From: Takashimella koratensis
Taxonomy: Eukaryota > Basidiomycota > Tremellomycetes > Trichosporonales > Tetragoniomycetaceae
Assembly (NCBI GenBank): GCA_003116875.1
Contig: BCKT01000005.1
Coordinates: 62,001 to 126,000 of the forward strand
Direction of reading: 5' to 3'
Length of the DNA: 64,000 nt
How positions within the stretch are numbered: the first letter of the stretch is position 1; each line of letters begins with the position of its first letter. This document shows positions 12,340-24,085 of this stretch, one piece after another. The translations under genes and the position numbers were made by a program. Below the pieces are notes generated by a model. That model was not told where the DNA came from. It ran no database searches and saw nothing but the letters and a program-made list of their open reading frames with translations.

Positions 12340-15114
12340 TTACTCGTGATCGACCTCGGACTCGCTGGCAAATGTGATTGCGCCTAATCACCATGTCAGC
12401 TTAAATCTCAACCACTCCAGATTGGTCCCAGTCATCAAACCCCAACCTCAACCTCTTCCCAACCCTACTTACTCTCAGAGAGACCCGCGCCGCTAGCCTT
12501 CCTGTTGAGACTTCTCCACTTCCTTTCCCTGAACTGCTCTGGTGGAGCGGCCATCTGCACCTCTGTCCCCGCACCTAGCGCCGCGCTCGCCGACCTGCCG
12601 AGATTCGGTGCGAGGCTTAGGGCGTTAAACGACGGGACAAACATGGGCGACCCGGGTCCTCGTTCGAACATGGGCTGCTGGGCGTGTCCAATACTGCCCC
12701 TTCCTTGGCTGGGTCGACGAGAGGCTTGATGCATGATCGTCGCGTGCTGGTTCATCGATCCCGACCGCTGGGAGAAGGAAGGGTACGGCTGTGAGAAGGA
12801 TGTCGGAGTCTGCATGGTTGGGGAACGCATAAATGAGCTCGAAGAGAGAGTGGGCGAAGTGAGGATCTGCAACCCAACAAAGGACTTGGATCGTATCTTG
12901 TTGGAATTGGAGATATCTGTATTGCGCTGGCCGTTTGCCTCGGTCGGGGAGGTATCGATCGGTGGCGGTCGAGACTTGGCGGAACCAGCCTGCGTCTTGT
13001 CTGAACCGATCGTGGCGGCAGGAGAGAACGGCGAGTCGGGCGACGACGGCTCAGTCGCCGAGGCGGATGACGAGGTGACATAGGACGAGTTGGAGTATGG
13101 CGAGGCGGTGGCGGTACTGTCGTTGGGCTCTTCGCGGACGATACGGTCGACAAGCGAGAGCGACCGGAACTGGGCAGACGGTGAGGTCATCGGATCCACA
13201 AGAACCTTGTTTCCAGCTCTCTGGGCGGTAGTCAACCCCAGCCCCAATGACCCGGGACTGCCGAGCCGCCCGACCCCACCCGCCCCGATCCGACCACCAG
13301 GTTGCGAAGTCTCCTCGTCTCCTTCTCCAATCGTCGCCATCCCACCACTCATAGCCGACATACCGCCCGTAATCATTCCTTCCTCGTCCTCCTCCGCGAC
13401 GGGCTCGCCAAACGCAGCCGCAAATTCCTTTTCGGCTCGCGACATGGTCGCTGGGTCAACAGCTTCAAGTCCCTCCACGAAGACGACGCTTTCGGACGGG
13501 TCGTAATCAACGTCATCGCCAAGCCCGTCCCACGTGGCGGGTTCGTTGTCCTCGCTCCCTGCGGTGAGCAGATCTCCGTTGCAGCCGAGGCAAATTCCGA
13601 GCTTCTCCCACAGCGCGACCGACCGTCGCCTTACAGCATCGCGGGCGAACAGGACCCACGCGTAGTCCGGGCACTCGTCCCGGTTCGTCTTGGTCAGGTG
13701 CAAGAGCAGCTCGTCCCATGACCACTCGGTCGGCAGGATTTCCTTCCATCCCGGGCGCGCTGGGTGCTTCGGGAACGCTGCACGCAAGAGGGCGAACAAT
13801 TGCTCGTTGACAGGGTTGGCAACGAGTCCCGCGACTTCATGTGGACGATCGACGTAAGGCAAGAGCGTGTCGTCATCGAGCTCGACATAGTCGACCGGTT
13901 CGAGTGCGGCCGGCTGCTTGCCAGGTGACGACTCGATGTCCTTGTTGCGGAATGACCCCTGGGTGGAGCCTGACGACTTGCGCCTCTTGAGCTCGGCGCC
14001 CTTGAGACTGGGCTCGGACGAAGCTAAGACTGGGGATGTCAAACTGCGAGCGAATTCGACAACTTCCTCGGGACTGAGGATCTTGCGGTGAATTCCGACG
14101 TCGTCGCCAAGGTTGTGCTGCGACCCAGTCAGCCCAAGGCCGGGGGCGCGGTAGTGCATCCGGTCCTGGTCGGCCGCGTCTGCGGAGCCGACGTTGAGGC
14201 TCGCCTGGCGGAGGGGCGTGAAGGAGGCAAACGACGCAGCGGCAAATGAGCGGCGGGGTCCCTTGGCAGTTGTAGCAGGAGTGTCGTCGATTTGCGAGAT
14301 GGACGAGAACGGGGCGAGCGCGGAGGAAGACTTGGCTCGACTGGGGCACGTCAGCTGGGCACAGAGTAGGCATGTCATCGACTCACCGACGGAGAGGAGC
14401 CTCTTTGCTAGGTGCCTTGACCAGGATCAGCCGCGAGGTGATGGTGTTGTTTTGCTCGTTGTCTCCCATTCGCCACTTTGCCGCTTGAGCATACACACTC
14501 TCTTTGCGACTAAGGGACCTGGTGACGGAGCTTGAGCGACTCCTCCCGCCGGTGCTCTCGCTGTATTCCGAGGTAGTACGGGAAGACGCCGGAATGTCGA
14601 TGGGGTCGTTGCGCTGGCTGATGGATTGAAGTGGGGAGAAAGCTTGGAGTGGTGAGAGGGCGGTGAGGTGGTGAGGTCGAGACGGGGAGGGCGAGTGACG
14701 AGTGGGACCACCGGCAGTAGTGCGAACCGGTGATGAGCCGACACCACGCTCCGGCGACTGCTTGTAACGCTCCATGCTTCCTGGGGCCGAGGTCTGGTTC
14801 TGAGCGACGCGCGGTGTATCGCTTGTCCTTCTGATCGCCGTGTGATGGCGTGGGACCGGGTGGTGGACCGGTAGGTCGGGCTGTAAGAAGCGGGAAGGGT
14901 AAGTGGGTAGCGGGGGCGCGTTGATGAGTGGTGAATGGGGGTAAGGAAGGGAGGGATGGCCGGGATGATTAGGGAACGCGAGCGGCGAGGGCGAGTGATG
15001 TGATGGGTCGGAATCGAGTGGATAGTAGCGCAGCAAAGCGGAAAGCAAAGGGTCAGCGCTAGAGGTCATGGACACGGGATTGGGAAGGATCAAGACGGGG
15101 AAGGGGTTCAACAT
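12340..15114 (-). CDS. Large Ser/Pro-rich protein of unknown function
   Basis: I do not recognise a named family. The exons 15114-14387, 14340-12473 and 12383-12340 join in phase to 879 residues. The terminal intron (12472-12384) adds the ending AITFASESEVDHE, and its clean donor and ATTAG acceptor support it. Residues 1-240 are Ser/Pro/His-rich and low in complexity. The best candidate for a folded domain is the middle section: LVANPVNEQLFALLRAAFPK, then PGWKEILPTEWSWDELLLHL, then YAWVLFARDAVRRRSVALWEKLGICLG. The C-terminal third is Gly/Ser/Thr-rich with many SP and TP sites, as in a phosphorylated scaffold or regulator. Start choice is uncertain: in-frame ATGs lie at 15114 and 15069. An upstream exon at 16056-15847 may also belong to it, since an AG acceptor lies just before 15114. 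Confidence 0.65.
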
Positions 15115-15846
15115 AGGTCTGGGGTAGTTGGGAGAGGGCGGAGGTGATTATCACTCGAGGTGATGAATGAGAAGTGTTGTGGGTAAGTGATGACAGGGGG
15201 ATAGTGATGACGGTATCTAGCGGGAGAAGGAGTGTGGAGACGCCGGGCGGCAGATTGAGCGGATAGGGGGTGGGGGCTTCTCGATGTCGCCAGGCAGTTG
15301 AGACACGGTGGAGTGTAGCAGAGTAGCAGAGGGGATATCGATCACTTTCGAGGTATCGGCTTTCGGCTTGAGAAAGCGTGAGGGAGTGGGATGGGGTGAA
15401 GTAGATCTAGATTGGCAACAATAGCGAAAGCCTTCGATGCACGGGCAGTGTTGACCGAGGTGGTCGCCATCGCTCGTGCGAGGTATAGCCTCTGGGGAGG
15501 TGGAAGGAGCAGTGCGCGAGCTGAGAGCAGGCTAAAGCAGATGAGAGCGGGGTGGGACGCAAATCGGCAAGCTCAGAGGAGTGGAGGAAGGCGCGCTCGG
15601 GGTTGTAGACAGAGGAGGGTGGATGGCGCCTTAGACAAAGGGGGGTAGAGTGATACCGAGCGGCGGAGCGCCAGAGGATGGGCGGGGCCCTTGGGTGTTG
15701 ATGTATTGGATGTGGTTGGAGGGAGGATGTGTTCTGAATGCGCCATGGTGGTGCGCGGTGGCAAAGTGGGAGGCATTACGAGACGGGAAGGTGGAGATGG
15801 GGGAAGGAGCGGTGACGACGGCAAGGTTGAGGAGGTAGAGACTCAC

Positions 15847-16056
15847 ATCTTCCAGATCTGGCTGACTGTTGCGGCGAGCAATATCGAGGAGGAGACCTTG
15901 AACCTCGTGCGGCGCGAGGTACTCTGGGTCGGCGTCGGGGCCGGGATCGAGTGGGTCTAGGTCGTCTTGGAGTTGAACTTGTGCTTGTTCGGTAGCGAGA
16001 GAAGAAGAAGCGGGAGGGGAGAGTCGCCGGAACGAGGCTTGGGAGAACATGGACAT
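15847..16056 (-). CDS. Probable first coding exon upstream of the Ser-rich gene
   Basis: 70 codons start at an ATG in strong CCACCATG context (MSMFSQASFRRLSPPASSS) and end after PDLED at a GTGAGT donor. The stretch EYLAPHEVQGLLLDIARRNSQPDLED looks like real folded protein. No other gene lies between it and the Ser-rich protein on the same strand. It may therefore be that protein's first exon, joined across about 730 nt with one or more exons I could not place (phase 0 here, while the simplest acceptor near 15120 needs a different phase). Alternatively it is a separate small gene; its unspliced frame runs to a stop at 15631. Confidence 0.45.
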
Positions 16057-16225
16057 GGTGGGTGGTGGTGGGTGGTGGGTGGTGGGCTGGGTTTGTGGGA
16101 ATGGATCCGGGGCAGGGAGAAGGGGTAGGGGAGGGGGGGAGAGGGGAGGGGAGGTAGGAGGGGAGAGTGACAAAGGGGATGGGAGAAGGGAGAAGGGAGT
16201 GCGTGGGTTGGGTGGGTAGGTGGTC

Positions 16226-16247
16226 GGATGGATGGATGGATGGATGG
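16226..16247. repeat. GGAT tetranucleotide repeat
   Basis: Five GGAT units in tandem inside the G-rich tract upstream of the exon at 16056. Confidence 0.85.
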
Positions 16248-16660
16248 TGGTCGTCGCGGTGGTGAGCGGGTCACGGGTCACGGGATGGATGAAAAGAGTT
16301 GCAAGGGGGGTGGGTAAAGGGGGGTGTAAAGGAGACAGGAGTGAGGAGGGGGTGGGTGGTGGTGGTGGTCGGCAAGGTACGCGGGGTGGGTGGTGGAAGG
16401 TGGACAGGGGAGTGACGCGATGATGGAGAAGAGGTAGATGTGTATCCTTGTGATTCTGCCGTCGGTAAAGAGACAGTTACTGGGGCAGCGCGGGGCCAGG
16501 GGAAGGGGAAGGAATGACGACTACAAAGGGGGTCAACTCACAGTACAGCAGTCAAAGCAAGGTCGCACAAGGGGATAGGGAGGGGTCCGGACAAGGACAC
16601 GACGTCATCCTCTCCCCGGCCCTGGAGAAGGGCAAGTATGGAGACCCCCGGGGCACACGA

Positions 16661-16718
16661 CATACATACATACATACATACATACACCGCGTCCATCTTG
16701 CGTCCATCTTGCGTCCAC
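16661..16718. repeat. CATA repeat followed by a GCGTCCATCTT repeat
   Basis: Six CATA units (16661-16684) run directly into about three copies of an 11-12-bp unit GCGTCCATCTT. Two unrelated tandem repeats lie side by side in non-coding DNA. Confidence 0.8.
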
Positions 16719-17657
16719 CATACATACAGCCAGTTGGATGTATCCAGACTTGTAGATGAGAAAGATGCAATGCATATCCCATCAAAGATACACTTCTAGC
16801 ACATATAGTACGACAATACAACTACAACTACAAGCATCAGTCCAATCTCAAACCAACGTACAGGTCCAAGCGCAACAAGCCAGACCTCCCGATCCAAACC
16901 AACCTAATCCATCCACATTCATTCAAGAGCCTAGCGCCGTGCCCTTTAAAGTCTATTCTAATCCACTTAATCAACTCGCGGTTCAGAGGGATGGGTCACG
17001 AGTAAGAGCAGTAAGAACAGTGTTGAGACAAAGGTAGTCGGCGGTTTGGTCCATTGGACGAGACAGGCAGCTGAGTGGTAGTGTACGGCAAGAAAGGTTT
17101 CCTATAAGTAGCAGAAGAACGGGAGGTGCTAAACTGGGGAAAGCGTGAGGAAAAGGGTGGGAAAACGAGGCTGGTAATTGCCAGGTCGAGGTAGATAGCA
17201 AAAGGTAGGTACAGTAACTAGCTGATACAGTATCAAGTATTCATCGTTGTTGATGAGATCGGGATGAGTTTAGCGCAAGGGACCATTATGGACCCATCCA
17301 CAACCAACTCCGTTTCGTATCCTGAACTGGCAGATGAATCAATCTACTTCGAGGCTTAGGCTTCAAGCTTCAGCTTAAGCGCAGCCACGAGCCATGAGCG
17401 ATTGATGCATGTTCTCTTCAAAGTCCATCCTTCTCTTCTCCCGTCCTTCCTTCATGCTATATGCTATATGATCTCTATCTTCAGTGCAAGTCCCGACCTG
17501 TCCCTACCTCCCTACCTCCTGACGCACTTCATCCTGGTCTCTTAACCCTCCATCAGACCCTCGACTCGTTCACCACACCACACCGCAACCAAGACCGGGA
17601 GAAGCGCGGTCTTGGTCTTGGTATGCCCCGAAGACAGAATCACCCCACAAAAGTCGG

Positions 17658-20600
17658 TCACAAGAACTCAATACCCATACCTACGCTGAACCCGCGAGAC
17701 AGCCTCTCCCCACGACGAGCGACGAGGGGCATGGAGAAATTAAACTCGACTCGGACAGGGTCAAACCTGAGTCGTAGATCGAGTTTTGACGTCGAGGCGG
17801 AAATCGAAGTGAATGGAGTAGTCCAGGAGCGAACGCGATTGGAGATGACGGAATTAGCTACGCATTCACCCTAACCCTTCTGCGTCTAGAAGCAACGCCA
17901 ACTTCAAATCCCGAATTCTCGACCCTCGACTCTCGACTCTCGGCTCTCAACTCCGACTCTCGACTTACCGATATATCAACCCAACGCCTGCACTGACATT
18001 AGGTCGATCGTACATCTTTGCCACATTCTCTCCAAACGACCGGTCTGGGTTGAGTCCAAGTCAGCTCCTCCCCAGTTTCCTATCCCCTATCACCGTACAC
18101 GCATACGTACGCCCGCAGCTCCGCTACAGACGTTACAGATACAGACTAAACTCACTCGAATCGTACGAAACCACTTTACCGAGGTTCATAAACGCGTGCA
18201 ACTTGAGTGGCCATTGAGGTTTATATGGAATCGGAGCGATAAGCGAAGTCCCTGCTGCCCAGGCAAGGTCACCGCCTAGGCTATCGGCTGGGGTTGAGGT
18301 GAATTCAGCCCTTGGAACTCATCACTTTGATTCTGTGCCGCCAAGACACAAGAGGCAGACAGGAGACGGAAGGTGGATGACAGGTAAGACTCTATATTTC
18401 GCTCAAAACTCACGTCCATCCTTCAACCCCAGTCCACCAACTTTCCAACCCCTTACGGAATTAGGACCGCCCAAGAACGTTCGGTCAGGGAGGTAAGTCC
18501 CTCCTCCCTTGTTATGTAGCGGGAAGAGGAATGACGTGAGTGATGCGACGGATACGTGCTAAGGACGTTAGCGAGGCGCAAATTTGGGTCTGAGAATCTC
18601 GTCGAATGTAGCAAGTAAAAAAGGTAGATACTCACCACGCCTGAACCCTCTGCGACGGGTCGAGATAGTTGAGATTGAGTAGTGGATTTCAAGAAATGCG
18701 CTCGATCAGAAGATCCCGGAAGCCCTGCGTATTCCTACAGTGTCACATTGTTAGCAGCTATCTCCAGATCTTCATCTTGCAAACTCGTTGCAGTACTCTT
18801 TTTCCAATCGTCCACTCTGTCTCCCTGCCTCTTTCTCATCGTTCTTCCCCACACCCCGGCCTTGCTGTCTTCTACGAACACACCCGCCCAATCACACTCA
18901 CATGCGTCGCCTTGAACAGATACCCGCTCGTAGCCATCCACGGATCGTCCCTCGTATCTTTTGTCCAAGTATGTGATACTCCAACTTTTGTCGAAGGTTC
19001 AGCCAATGCTCGAATTCTGGGCGACAGGGCAGGTGTCAGTGGATAACCAAAGATGGGTGGACGTGATGCGAGTGGTGAAGAATCAAATGGCGAGTGTCGA
19101 CGGAAGATATAGAGTGGGAGAGTGAAAAGAGGGAGGGATGGGTAAACTCACGAAGCAGAGGCGGTAGGGGCGAGATGGGTAATGTCCCTCTGGACAAACT
19201 CGTAGCCTAGCTCGTGTAGACCCCAAGGTGTGTTTGCCTGTGGAATCGGTAGGTAAGAGAGGCGTCAGCTCTAATTCAGACCCAAACCTCAGCTCCAGCT
19301 CTAGCTGCTTCTAGAGCCCAAATCGAAATCCCGCCTAGTACCTCGACTCACCGCGATTTTGGCCCGCCCACCTTGTGTACTCTCTCGATGCGAAGCGAAC
19401 GCTGTATTGTCTCTATCGAGCGTGAACGCCGCGAGGATCAGGGACAAGTTCGGCGATGCGAATAGCGGGGTTGTGAGTGATGCCTAGACCGCCAAAGGTT
19501 TCGTTGAGTCAGCAGAGGTCACCACGGCAGGGAAAGAATCAGGTTGGAAGAATCTAGAGAAAGCATGATGAGGGAGGATGGCTCACTTGATATGCCGACT
19601 TGGTCTTGGTCCCGAGCGAAGCGTTGACTTCGAGCGTCTCTGCACCACCAAGGAGGTTACGTATTCTCGCTGTAATGTTCTAGTTACGTATCTGGGATCA
19701 GCTTTGTGCACAAAAAAAGTATGACTAATCAAGTCGCTCGAATCACTGGCCATCTGGCAAGCTTCTCTCACTACTCCCTGGGGCAATCTCACTCACCCCT
19801 CCGCCTTCGTTCCCACCAAACTCTGTTCCAGCCTTGAGGAACAATCTCCCTTTCTCTTTCAATCCTAATACAAGTTCGACTTCATCTCCTTCCCCACCTC
19901 GTTTCGTCTCCAACCTGACCACCGAGCGCTGCATATCGAAGACCCCAAAGGTATCGAGGTGAGCGACGAGTGCTTTGGTGCTGCTCAGTAGCTCGTGTAG
20001 GGTCGTAGGTGGTCGAGGGGCAGGGTAGAGCCATGATGGGAGGAAAGGGTGTGGGTGGAGGAATGGGTGGAGTAAAGAGGTGAGAAATTGAGGACGGGTG
20101 GTTGGAGGAGATGGAGAGAGACGGATGGAAGAGAGTCGAAGAGGTCGGTCCATGTTGTTCCAGACCTGAGCGCCGAGCGAAGCGAGGCGCGGGTTGAAGG
20201 GCAGGGGTAAAGCAGGTAGGTCGAGGAAAGCCGGGAAGAAAGGACGGGTAAGGGTAGGTTGAGTGGGCGGACGATCGAAGCGGTAACACAAGTCGAGACG
20301 AGAAGGTAAACGAGGTCCAACGTCAGCACCGAACCATGAAGGATGAATACTGTAATAATCATCGGTACGATACTCACCACTTCCCCAATTCTCGCTTGAG
20401 CAGATTCATACTCGCCCTTCAACCGCCGCTGGAACTCTTCCTCGTGTGCGGCGTTGACGGCGGCGACGTCGACTTCAGCTATCGGCGTGGAACGATGCGT
20501 GAATCGCAGCGACATGCAGAACGGAGAGGAAGAGTGTCAAGTGGAGTACACCCGGGGGACATGGCAGAGTCGAACAAGAGAAGAGGAGAACAGAACAAGT

Positions 20601-21027
20601 GATGTCAGCGGTTGTTAATACAACTAACAGCTACGGTAGACTTTGGAACGAAGGGCCCCGACTCACCAGCTTGCGGGTCTCGGGCGGTACGGAAGATCGT
20701 GCTAGCCAAGGGCGCTGTCAAGATCGGGACACCATCGGGTAAACTAGGAACAGCGTTGACTGCTGGGGGAGTAGTTTTCGTTGTTGTCGTCGTCGTCGTC
20801 GTCGTAGCGGCGATAGTTTCGGAACCATCACTAGACGATGGAGCGGTTGTTGTGGTCGTACTTGTCGTTGTCGTTGTCGAGGTCGAAGTTGAAGTTGGGG
20901 CATCCGCATCGACCAGGACATTTGCAGGAGTCGGAGCGACCGCGGTCGCGGACTCAGAGGGGACAGGAGCAGACTCGACGTCGATCTCGATGACCTCGGC
21001 GCGCGGAGGCTGCGCACTAGGGTCCAT
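17658..21027 (-). CDS. SAM50: Sam50/Tob55, mitochondrial outer-membrane assembly pore
   Basis: Essential beta-barrel of the SAM complex, which inserts barrel proteins (porin, Tom40) into the mitochondrial outer membrane. Twelve exons (21027-20667, 20478-20378, 20165-19797, 19679-19587, 19483-19352, 19237-19152, 19016-18902, 18734-18636, 18558-18414, 18287-18156, 18044-17969, 17766-17658) join to 605 residues in a perfect frame. The POTRA part (PLRLSSIRLS to GVFDMQRSVVRLE) precedes GRLFLKAGTEFGGNEGG and RIRNLLGGAETLEVNASLGT. The barrel includes DRTFLGGPNSVRGW and SLGGDLAWAAGTSLIAPIPY. It ends with the strand VEFNFSMPLVARRGER and GMGIEFL, ending in the hydrophobic residues typical of a beta signal. 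The first 120 residues form an unusual Ser/Thr-rich extension with long Thr runs. It shares a 246-bp divergent promoter with the methyltransferase gene. Confidence 0.95.
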
Positions 21028-21273
21028 CGTGTCTGCGTAAGTAGGTGGGTAGGTGGTCGAACAGAGACAGAGACAGAGACAAGAGTCGAGGAGGCGAAGT
21101 GCGAACTGGACAGGTTTCCGTCCTTTTTTTTTTTTTCCTTTGGGTAAACGTGGACAGACGGAGGTGGTCAAAGCGCGGGGCTCCGCAATTAGAACTAGGT
21201 TGACTATTTCTTTATTTTTTTCTAGATCTGCGCGAGCTTAGATTAGTCGTATCACTATCAACAACAACAAACT
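21028..21273. promoter_or_regulatory. Divergent promoter, SAM50 and methyltransferase
   Basis: 246 bp separate the two start codons. A 14-base T run begins near 21124 and a T-rich stretch lies at 21208-21222. These are typical nucleosome-poor elements of fungal bidirectional promoters. No TATA box is evident. Confidence 0.6.
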
Positions 21274-23475
21274 ATGGTTCACGAGACGGACCAGGAGATA
21301 CCAGGTCCCGAAGGCGTTGGTGAGATTTCTTCGATGCCTTCCACGTCCGTGGTGGAGGAGACGATCATAGCGACTGGTGGTGGTGAAGCAACAGACGACG
21401 GAAACGACGAGGACGAAAAGGGAGTTAGGATTCCACATGGGGTGGAAGTTGGGTTACCCCCGACTAATGAAGGGTACGGGACTATGCGATACTGGGATGA
21501 GCGGTATACTAGGTGAGCTTGGATCAATAATGCTCTGGGTATAGGTTGAGTGTTGTGTACCTTTGCCTGTGCCTGTGCGTGGTGTGGTGTGGGTGTGTCA
21601 TGATGCGGTTGTAGGTTGAATGGTGGTAAGGTGGTGTAGGGTGTTGGTGTAGGGTCGGTTTGGGTGTGTTTGGGTGTTTTATTGAGGGTTCAGTACTGAT
21701 ATCAAACCCAAGTGAAGCACCGGGAACCTCATTCGATTGGTTCTTGACACCCGAGTACTTGATGCCGTTCATATCGGAACTCACGGGTGGAGATCAAGAC
21801 GCGCGCGTGTTAATGTTGGGATGCGGGAACAGTCGATTGAGCGAGGTTGTAAGTGAAATCAAAAAAGTTTGCGGTTTTGATTTCGTTCGTTCGCGTCCCT
21901 TGTGTTCTAGTCTCGTTTGGGGTGATCATACCTATTAGTCCCCTCTTTTAGGGATTGCAAAGTATAGCTGACGCGGGGTAGATGTACGACGCAGGGTGGA
22001 AGAACATTGTTAATGTCGATGTAAGCGTTCCAACCTCTTATCTCCTCTCCTCCTCTTTGACTTTCCAACTTCCCGGTCAAGTTATCAACCCACATATCCT
22101 ATCCATCTCCGTTCACTATTCAACTAACTATTGTTCCCCTTCTTTCCACGCAGTACTCATCCACCGTCATCGAGCAGATGAAAGCACGTCACCTCTCGAA
22201 ACCGGGGATGGAGTGGATCGAGATGGACGTATTACATCTCGCGTTCCCCACGGGCTCGTTTGACCTTGTGATTGATAAAGGTGAGGCGAGAGTAAAAGTG
22301 CGAGTGCAGGTGCGAGTGCGAGTGCGAGTGCGAGTGCCTGGACCAGAATGAGGGATGTTTTCTTTTTGGTTTCGGGGGTCCAGTAGACCGATGGAGATCT
22401 CGAGGTGCTCAAAGTCGAGGTGTCAAGGAGACCGCGGGGGTGGTGGGTTCGAACCGGAACCGCCGGGACCCCGACCGACCGAGAGCTGTTATCGTAGTCG
22501 TTCGTCGGGACCAAGAATCGGAGCTTGAACCTTGTGCTAATACCTCACAGGAACGATGGAGTAGGTCCAACTTCTGTCATCTTCACAAGTTTCAACAACA
22601 CCCAACAGCCTTTTCCGCATCATTGAAAATGGTGGACAACGAATAGTTCATCTTCACTTGCTCGACCTGGGATCTGGTTTCCCTTGTCTATTTTGGTGCT
22701 GATGCTCCCACCCCGCAGCGCGATGTTGACGACTAAAGGAGATCCATGGGTAAGTCATTTTCTCTCCCCTTTCCCCTTTCCCCTTTCCTGATTCATATCT
22801 TTCCACGTCTTCACCTTCTTACCACCTACTTGGTTCCGTACCTCCTCTTATCATTCAACCACCCAGCGTCATTGACTCATATAAACTTTTCAGAACCCAC
22901 CCGAGGCAGACGTCCTCAATTGTACTCGAGAAGTTGACGAAGGACTTCGCGTTCTTCGTCCTCGACCTAGTTCTCGATTCGCCTAGTAAGTGATCCCACC
23001 TAGTACTCAAGTACTCAAGTGCTCAAGTAATCAAGTGATCAAATGATCAAGAGCTCAAGTGCTCAAGGGTTCTGATTTGCTGACGTTTGATATCTTATCA
23101 AACCTGTTGTGTACCCATCAACCATTTCTACATCCATTTACATGTCTTTTTCTCTTACTCCTCAACCAACGCTACAGCTTCACATTCGGTCAACCACACT
23201 TTCGGAAACGGTACGTCTCCGGGTACCCCGTCCTTCTTCTCCCTTCTCCTCCCTCTCCGTTCCGCCTTTCCCCCCGCTTCTTTCATCCACCACCTACCCA
23301 CCCACTACCTACCCTTCCTTTCTGGATCATGGCTAACCCTCGGGGCTCGGGGTACAGGTACTTGGCCAACCGGGACGGATGGCGTTTATCTCATCGTGAG
23401 ATCGGACCACCAGAAGGGTTCGCATACTTTCTTTATCTACTCGAATGGGAAGGGGTCACCTCGCCCGAGCTATAA
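21274..23475 (+). CDS. SAM-dependent methyltransferase, EEF1A-lysine-methyltransferase-like
   Basis: Class I methyltransferase of 274 residues. Exons: 21274-21512, 21713-21848, 21982-22020, 22154-22280, 22551-22560, 22719-22749, 22894-22985, 23178-23210 and 23358-23475. All join in phase. The family signature YGTMRYWDERYT leads into FDWFLTPEYL. Motif I is VLMLGCGNSRLSE, followed by NIVNVDYSSTVIEQM. The acidic motif MDVLHLAFPTGSFDLVIDKGTMDAML is typical of the METTL13 N-terminal/EEF1AKMT4 group, so a protein lysine or N-terminal methyltransferase acting on elongation factor 1A is plausible but not proven. Exon 5 is 10 nt long and encodes the middle of KGTMDAM, so its inclusion is required for the catalytic core. 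Two introns carry tandem repeats. The start follows the SAM50 divergent promoter. Confidence 0.88.
22298..22337. repeat. GTGCGA hexamer repeat in a methyltransferase intron
   Basis: About six GTGCGA-type units, one degenerate, lie just after the donor of the fourth intron (22281-22550). Confidence 0.8.
23004..23067. repeat. Eight phased 8-bp units in a methyltransferase intron
   Basis: Eight consecutive octamers of the form (T/A)-N-N-TCAAG or TCAAA start at 23004, 23012, 23020, 23028, 23036, 23044, 23052 and 23060. The TCAA core is invariant and the first three positions vary. The array starts 18 nt after the donor of the seventh intron. Confidence 0.85.
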
Positions 23476-24085
23476 TCAAAGCTGTCCCAGACCAACCTAT
23501 GTCTCTGTACTCTGACTAGATGTGTGTTGGGGCTAGTACATACCCTAGTCAATCGCCTAGGGTTAGATCTCCGTCTTAGTAACAACTACCACAACCACGA
23601 TATACGTGGAATCAAACGATCCCATCTTATTTTCACTTTGCTTTCATCGAGGGGACAAATCGTGTATGCATACAGTTCTTAGAACATGACAAAACAGTTT
23701 ACAGAAACGCACACATTCACAGTAGCGATAGAGACAACAAACAATGGGCACAGGTTCAAGGTACAGGTCTGCACGAAATGGGGAGAGCTAATGGTAGGAT
23801 GTTGATTGAGAATTTTGCAGGACGGAAGATCGGTTCGTTTGACGTCTTTTCCGCACCTCGCGAGGGTGTCGTCAATTCTGTCCATATCCCATCTCCATCT
23901 TCTCACTCGTCTCTCATCTCTCATCTTTCATCTCTCGTCTTATCGTCTTCCCCATCTCTCTTCCCATCTCATCTTCATCTCCCGCTCACCGTCGCAGAGG
24001 GAGGAGACCCTTTTTTTTTATGTGGTCTTTTTTCAGTTCATTCTCTCAAAACCCCTCCCTCACTCCTCGTCCCCGCGGACGAGCT
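23476..24085. other. Convergent intergenic region
   Basis: 3' flanks of the methyltransferase and of the His-rich gene. A TC-rich stretch with TCATCT repeats lies near 23880-23990. I see nothing coding. Confidence 0.5.

Larger units (their letters stand above)
16057..17657. other. 1.6-kb intergenic region
   Basis: It lies upstream of the minus-strand exon at 16056 and downstream of SAM50. The part nearest 16056 is a strongly strand-biased G-rich tract (C-rich on the coding strand). I see no convincing ORF; short plus-strand frames at 16756-17037 and 17461-17874 lack domains and the second overlaps SAM50. Two short tandem repeats are listed separately. Confidence 0.5.

Noticed and set aside
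12733..13721. Plus-strand frames opposite the Ser-rich protein
   Set aside because: Antisense to an exon supported by in-phase joins at both ends; no domain content.
17461..17874. 137-codon plus-strand frame
   Set aside because: Overlaps the last exon of SAM50 on the other strand, which is certain from its barrel C terminus.
22441..22470. GGTTCGAACC sequence resembling a tRNA T-arm
   Set aside because: It lies inside a methyltransferase intron and no acceptor, D- or anticodon arm can be paired around it.
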